A DNA stretch of 64,000 bases from contig JAAXVL010000009.1 of the NCBI GenBank assembly GCA_013335535.1, positions 80,566-144,565 on the forward strand, written 5' to 3'. The notes beneath the pieces were generated by a model. It was given only the letters and a program-made list of their open reading frames with translations. It searched no databases and was not told the origin of the DNA. The number at the start of each line of letters is the position of its first letter. The first letter of the stretch is position 1. This stretch comes from Azonexaceae bacterium (GTDB lineage: Bacteria; Pseudomonadota; Gammaproteobacteria; Burkholderiales; Rhodocyclaceae). Positions 60,772 through 64,000 of this stretch are shown piece by piece. The position numbers were made by a program, and so were the translations under genes.

Positions 60772-62183
60772 AGCGCCTGAAAGCGATTCTCGGGGCGACG
60801 CATGCCTGGCTGGAGGGCGTTGCCAGAAAAGGTGCGCCCTATGTCGAGCGTGTTCTCGGGCGGCTGCCGAACAAGGAAGAGATCGAAGTTGTTGATTTCG
60901 CATCCGATGCCGATCTGGCGATGCTGCGCCAGGAGCCTCTCCGGGCGCGCGTTCTCTTGCGTTCGATCGGGATTGTTTTTGGGGTTTTCGTACTGTGGTC
61001 TGCCGTTGCGCAACTTGACGAAGTGACGCGGGGCGAGGGCAAGGTCATTCCGTCCAGGCAGGTTCAAGTGCTGCAAAGTATCGATGGCGGACTTGTTTCC
61101 GAGATTCTTGTGCACGAAGGCGAGGTGGTTCAGCCCGACCAGTTGTTGATCAAGATCGACGAAACCCGTTTCGTCTCCTCGGTCAAGGAAAATCAGGCCC
61201 AGTATCTCGGGCTGGTGGCGAGAGCAGCCCGCCTGCGCGCCATTTCCGAAGGCAAGCCCTTCGTGCCGCCACCTGAGGTCATGAAGGCGGATCCTTCCAT
61301 CGTGGCGCAGGAGCGTCAGTTTTACGAAGCCAGAAACGACGAGTTGACTGCATCCGTTTCAATTGCACGCCAGCAGCTCAATCAACGCCAACAGGAACTG
61401 AACGAGGCCCAAGCCAAGCGCGCCCAGGCTTCCCAAGGTTATGAACTGACCTCGAAAGAACTCGCGGTTACCCGTCCGCTGATCAATTCCGGGGCGATTT
61501 CCGAAGTCGAGTTGCTGCGTCTGGAGCGCGATGTTTCGCGTTATCGCGGCGAGCGTGACATGGCTTCTGCCCAGATCTCCCGGGTTCAGTCGGCGATTCA
61601 CGAAGCGCAACGCAAGATTGAGGAGGTCGAACTGACTTTTCGCAACGATGCCAGCAAGGAGCTTTCCGAAGTCATGTCCAAGCTCAATAGCCTAGCTGAA
61701 GGAAGCGTTGCCCTGACCGATCGCGTCAAGCAGTCGTCAATACGCTCGCCCGTCAAGGGCACGGTCAAGCGTCTGCTGGTCAATACGGTCGGTGGCGTGA
61801 TTCAGCCCGGCAAGGACATGATCGAGATCGTTCCGCTTGAAGACACGCTGTTGCTCGAAGCGCGGGTGTTACCACGGGACATCGCCTTCCTGCGACCTGG
61901 GCAGCCGGTAATCGTCAAATTCACCGCCTATGATTTTTCCATATACGGCGGCCTCGATGGAACGCTCGAACATATCGGCGCCGATACGGTAATGGACGAC
62001 AAGGGGAATGCCTTCTACACGGTACGGGTGCGCACCAGCAAACCCGGTTTTGGTGACGCCAACCTGCCCATCATTCCCGGCATGATTGCCGAGGTCGATA
62101 TCCTGACGGGCAAGAAGAGCGTTCTGGCCTATATGCTGAAGCCGGTCCTGCGGGCCAAGAGCGTGGCCTTGACGGAGCGTTGA
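60768..62183 (+). CDS. lapC: HlyD-family membrane-fusion protein, LapC-like
   Basis: 471 residues: one membrane helix (about 62-82, VLLRSIGIVFGVFVLWSAVA), lipoyl/barrel-sandwich parts (QVLQSIDGGLVSEILVHEGEVVQPDQLLIKID), a long coiled coil (about 170-300, ...QLNQRQQELNEAQAKRAQ...) and RSPVKGTVKRLLVNTVGGVIQPGKDMIEIVP. Bridges the ABC transporter to the outer-membrane channel. Overlaps lapB by ATGA. The TolC-like LapE is not in the window. Confidence 0.92.
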   Translation: MKRLKAILGATHAWLEGVARKGAPYVERVLGRLPNKEEIEVVDFASDADLAMLRQEPLRARVLLRSIGIVFGVFVLWSAVAQLDEVTRGEGKVIPSRQVQVLQSIDGGLVSEILVHEGEVVQPDQLLIKIDETRFVSSVKENQAQYLGLVARAARLRAISEGKPFVPPPEVMKADPSIVAQERQFYEARNDELTASVSIARQQLNQRQQELNEAQAKRAQASQGYELTSKELAVTRPLINSGAISEVELLRLERDVSRYRGERDMASAQISRVQSAIHEAQRKIEEVELTFRNDASKELSEVMSKLNSLAEGSVALTDRVKQSSIRSPVKGTVKRLLVNTVGGVIQPGKDMIEIVPLEDTLLLEARVLPRDIAFLRPGQPVIVKFTAYDFSIYGGLDGTLEHIGADTVMDDKGNAFYTVRVRTSKPGFGDANLPIIPGMIAEVDILTGKKSVLAYMLKPVLRAKSVALTER

Positions 62184-62797
62184 TGATTCATCGCTTTGTG
62201 GACCGAGATGCACAGGCGTTGCCGTCGTGGCTGGAGGCCTTTCCAGCAGCGCGAGTGGTGAGTCGTGAGGGCGCGCAGGAGTTGGCTTCAGAGGGCGCGG
62301 GTCTTGTCTGGTGTCGTTGTCGGCCGCAGGAAGACCTCGCGTCGATATTGAGCGCACTGACCATTTCGCCACGGCAGATAATCGTCGTCCTGGCCGATGA
62401 GCCCGGTGACGCCATCATTGCCGAAGCCTGCGCGCTGGGCGCTTCTGGTTGTTGCAATACCTACGCGGCGCCGGAAGTGCTGCGTCAGGTGGCGCTCGTC
62501 GTCGAAAATGGCGGGCTGTGGATTGGCCAGTCCTTGCTGCAACGACTGGTGGGCAGCACCTCCAGGGCTCTCGAGAAGCGAACAGAGTCCGGCTCGGATA
62601 CCTGGTCAGCCCTTCTTTCCGAACGCGAGTCCCAGGTGGCGAAACTGGTCGCCGGAGGCGCCAGCAACAAGGAAATCGCCGGGCAGCTCTCGATCACCGA
62701 AAGAACGGTCAAGGCGCATTTGTCGGCGATTTTCGAGAAACTTGGCTTGCGCGATCGCCTTCAGCTTTCCTTGCGCATCAACGGCGTCAACCTATAG
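62183..62797 (+). CDS. LuxR-type DNA-binding regulator with degenerate receiver
   Basis: 204 residues from ATG 62183, overlapping the lapC stop by one base. The N-terminal half resembles a receiver (IIVVLADEPGDAIIAEACALGASGCCNTYAAPEVLRQVALVVENGGLWIG) but lacks the usual acidic cluster and phospho-Asp, so it may act without phosphorylation. C-terminal LuxR helix-turn-helix: LSERESQVAKLVAGGASNKEIAGQLSITERTVKAHLSAIFEKL. Being in the secretion operon, it probably regulates adhesin expression. Confidence 0.85.
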   Translation: MIHRFVDRDAQALPSWLEAFPAARVVSREGAQELASEGAGLVWCRCRPQEDLASILSALTISPRQIIVVLADEPGDAIIAEACALGASGCCNTYAAPEVLRQVALVVENGGLWIGQSLLQRLVGSTSRALEKRTESGSDTWSALLSERESQVAKLVAGGASNKEIAGQLSITERTVKAHLSAIFEKLGLRDRLQLSLRINGVNL

Positions 62798-62850
62798 GTC
62801 TGCACGCGCGCTGGTGCTGACGTCAGAGCAACGAAAAGCGAAATTCTCGA

Positions 62851-62890
62851 TTGCCACGGTCAACCCGAAAAAAGTGCCAAATTTAAAATT
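62851..62890 (+). repeat. Dispersed 40-bp repeat, copy 11 (before adhesin)
   Basis: TTGCCACGGTCAACCCGAAA then AAAGTGCCAAATTTAAAATT. Intergenic; ends one base before the perfect Shine-Dalgarno of the 14-codon frame. Confidence 0.92.
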
Positions 62891-62904
62891 TAAGGAGGCG
62901 CTAA

Positions 62905-62949
62905 GTGACTGGCCAAGACCCCGGCAAAACGCCGGAAAGCGTGAAATAA
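62905..62949 (+). CDS. Possible 14-residue leader peptide with perfect Shine-Dalgarno
   Basis: TAAGGAGG (62891-62898), a perfect anti-SD match, then 6 bp to GTG 62905 and a 14-residue frame [14 protein letters not shown] ending TAA 62949. Codons 6-10 cover a small CCGGC-AAAAC-GCCGG hairpin. It lies in the adhesin leader, directly after a dispersed-repeat copy. It may be a regulatory leader ORF or a decayed gene start. Confidence 0.35.
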   Translation: MTGQDPGKTPESVK

Positions 62950-63046
62950 CTCACATCTAGCAGCAGTACTGTACTTTGGTTCAATAGCCGGCCGGTCAGG
63001 GTGCCTTTACACTTTTAGTATTGCTAATAGTGTCTGGAGTTTCACC

Positions 63047-64000
63047 ATGGCTCAAGCCCAAGTCGTCGCCCAAGTTTCCGTTCTTTCTGGTCAAGCATTT
63101 GCGCGCGATAGCGCCGGAAACATGCGCCGCCTCAAGCTAGGAGACTCGATACGCGAAGGCGAGAGCGTGGTTGCCGCCGATGGTGCCAAGGTTGTCCTGA
63201 CGCTGGCCGACGGTCGCGAAATCGACGTCCGCTCAGGCGAAACGGCCAAAATCGACGCAGAGGTCGCCGCCGCGATCAAGCCTGATGCGACCGATAGCGC
63301 GCTGGTTAATAACCAGGACAGCTTCAAGAAAATTGCTTCAGCCCTGAAGTCAGGCAGCGATCTTGATGCACTGCTCGAAGAAGAAGCGCCAGCAGCCGGT
63401 CTTGCCGGTCAGGGCGGAGACGAAGGTCATTCCTTTGTTGAGTTTTTGCGTATCGTCGAAACGGTTGATCCGCTGGCTTACCAGTTCGGCACCGAGCGCG
63501 GTCGCACGCTGGAGACAATTGAAGGCGCTCCGCTGCTTAATGGCAGTACCGTAGCGCCGGTCCCGACCATCAGCCTCGACGCGGCGATCACGGCAGACGA
63601 CGTCATCAACGCCAGCGAAGCCGGCGGCGACATTGCCATTACCGGCGTCGTCGGTGGCGACGCCAAGGTGGGCGACACCGTCACCCTGACCATCAACGGC
63701 AAGGAATTCAGTGGTCTGGTCCTGGCCGACAAAACCTTCAGCATCCCGGTCCCGGGCAGCGACCTCGTCGCCGACAGCGACAAGACCATCGATGCCCAGG
63801 TCAGCACCCGTGACGCCGCCGGCAACGTCGGCACGGCGACGGACAGCGAAGGCTACGGCGCCGACACCGGTCTGCCGGTCCCGACCATCAGCCTCGACGC
63901 GGCGATCACGGCAGACGACGTCATCAACGCCAGCGAAGCCGGCGGCGACATTGCCATTACCGGCGTCGTCGGTGGCGACGCCAAGGTGGGCGACACCGTC
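63047..64000 (+). CDS. Giant LapA/BapA-like adhesin, N-terminal part
   Basis: Open for 318 codons and continues past the window. Residues 1-135 form the retention module: [41 protein letters not shown] (split around 8-48), then the LapG-type di-alanine site [11 protein letters not shown] (about 110-120), [18 protein letters not shown]. Repeats of Ig-like type follow ([20 protein letters not shown]...). In Pseudomonas, periplasmic LapG cuts after the Ala-Ala pair when c-di-GMP falls, releasing the adhesin. Secretion genes lie just upstream. Confidence 0.92.
   Translation, partial: MAQAQVVAQVSVLSGQAFARDSAGNMRRLKLGDSIREGESVVAADGAKVVLTLADGREIDVRSGETAKIDAEVAAAIKPDATDSALVNNQDSFKKIASALKSGSDLDALLEEEAPAAGLAGQGGDEGHSFVEFLRIVETVDPLAYQFGTERGRTLETIEGAPLLNGSTVAPVPTISLDAAITADDVINASEAGGDIAITGVVGGDAKVGDTVTLTINGKEFSGLVLADKTFSIPVPGSDLVADSDKTIDAQVSTRDAAGNVGTATDSEGYGADTGLPVPTISLDAAITADDVINASEAGGDIAITGVVGGDAKVGDTV
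63557..64000 (+). repeat. 318-bp tandem repeat in adhesin gene
   Basis: A unit beginning CCGGTCCCGACCATCAGCCT recurs at 63875, giving a 318-bp (106-residue) period. The 126 bases visible of the second unit (63875-64000) are identical to 63557-63682, so silent positions have not drifted. One full unit and part of a second are visible. Confidence 0.95.

Noticed and set aside
62900..62960. Possible c-di-GMP (GEMM) riboswitch in the adhesin leader, suggested by GGCAAAACGCCGGAAAGC.
   Set aside because: The conserved GEMM core and tetraloop receptor pattern are not present; only a short hairpin fits.

Overview
The window looks like the chromosome of a denitrifying betaproteobacterium, most probably Rhodocyclales and Dechloromonas/Azonexus-like. 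This is inferred from GC-rich sequence, a complete cytochrome cd1 (nirS-type) nitrite reductase and heme d1 cluster, paired cyanophycin synthetases, an exbBD-lpxK-trm112-kdsB-adk run and an adk-pfp-hppA pyrophosphate cluster. No species-level marker is visible.

Layout. 0-4.6 kb: tgt (partial) and queA, a Skp/OmpH protein, two small proteins, tRNA-Leu(CAA), a Rap1a-like protein and the SUMT gene nirE. 4.7-11.3 kb: nirS, nirB, a cupredoxin gene, nirC, nirF, nirDL, nirG and nirH behind an FNR/Dnr-type box. 11.3-19.1 kb, opposite strand: a cyanophycin block (ABC transporter, DUF1854, two cphA). 19.1-21.9 kb: nirJ and nirN behind a second FNR-like box. 22-35.3 kb: housekeeping and envelope genes (DUF3149, glycine-zipper lipoprotein, PEP-CTERM protein, L,D-transpeptidase, SpmAB fusion, tRNA-Leu(GAG), phhB, an HD hydrolase, rluE, DUF192, ubiC), then a di-heme peroxidase overlapping a PAS-GGDEF-EAL-CZB protein. 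35.4-48.8 kb: seven co-directional minus-strand genes forming an accessory effector island: two TIR-like/TPR proteins of the ASK1 'TRAFs-binding' type, a metacaspase, a 1809-residue lipase-lipase-CHAT protease, an M15-type peptidase, a membrane protein with a TIR-like tail and a patatin phospholipase. 49-58.5 kb: sodB, xseA, exbB, exbD, lpxK, a Trm112-like gene, kdsB, adk, pfp, hppA. 58.6-64 kb: type I secretion genes (LapB/LapC-like), a LuxR-type regulator and the start of a giant LapA/BapA-like adhesin.

Two things stand out. First, the 35.4-48.8 kb island combines protease, phospholipase and nucleotide-signal modules in a way that suggests a regulated cell-death or anti-phage system. I do not recognise the combination as a named system. 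Second, a roughly 40-bp dispersed sequence (core CCACGGTCRACCGGAAAA, then a short variable spacer, then CCAAAAATGAAAT) occurs at least 11 times, with about five more decayed or partial copies. It lies in both orientations, between genes and inside genes, and it encodes the signal-peptide core of both NirC and NirN.

How the genes work together: NirE makes precorrin-2. The siroheme decarboxylase-type NirDL/G/H, NirJ, NirF and NirN convert siroheme toward heme d1 for NirS. NirB, NirC and the cupredoxin are candidate electron carriers. The cyanophycin block handles nitrogen storage. Adk, PPi-PFK and the H+-PPase link glycolytic flux to pyrophosphate energy.
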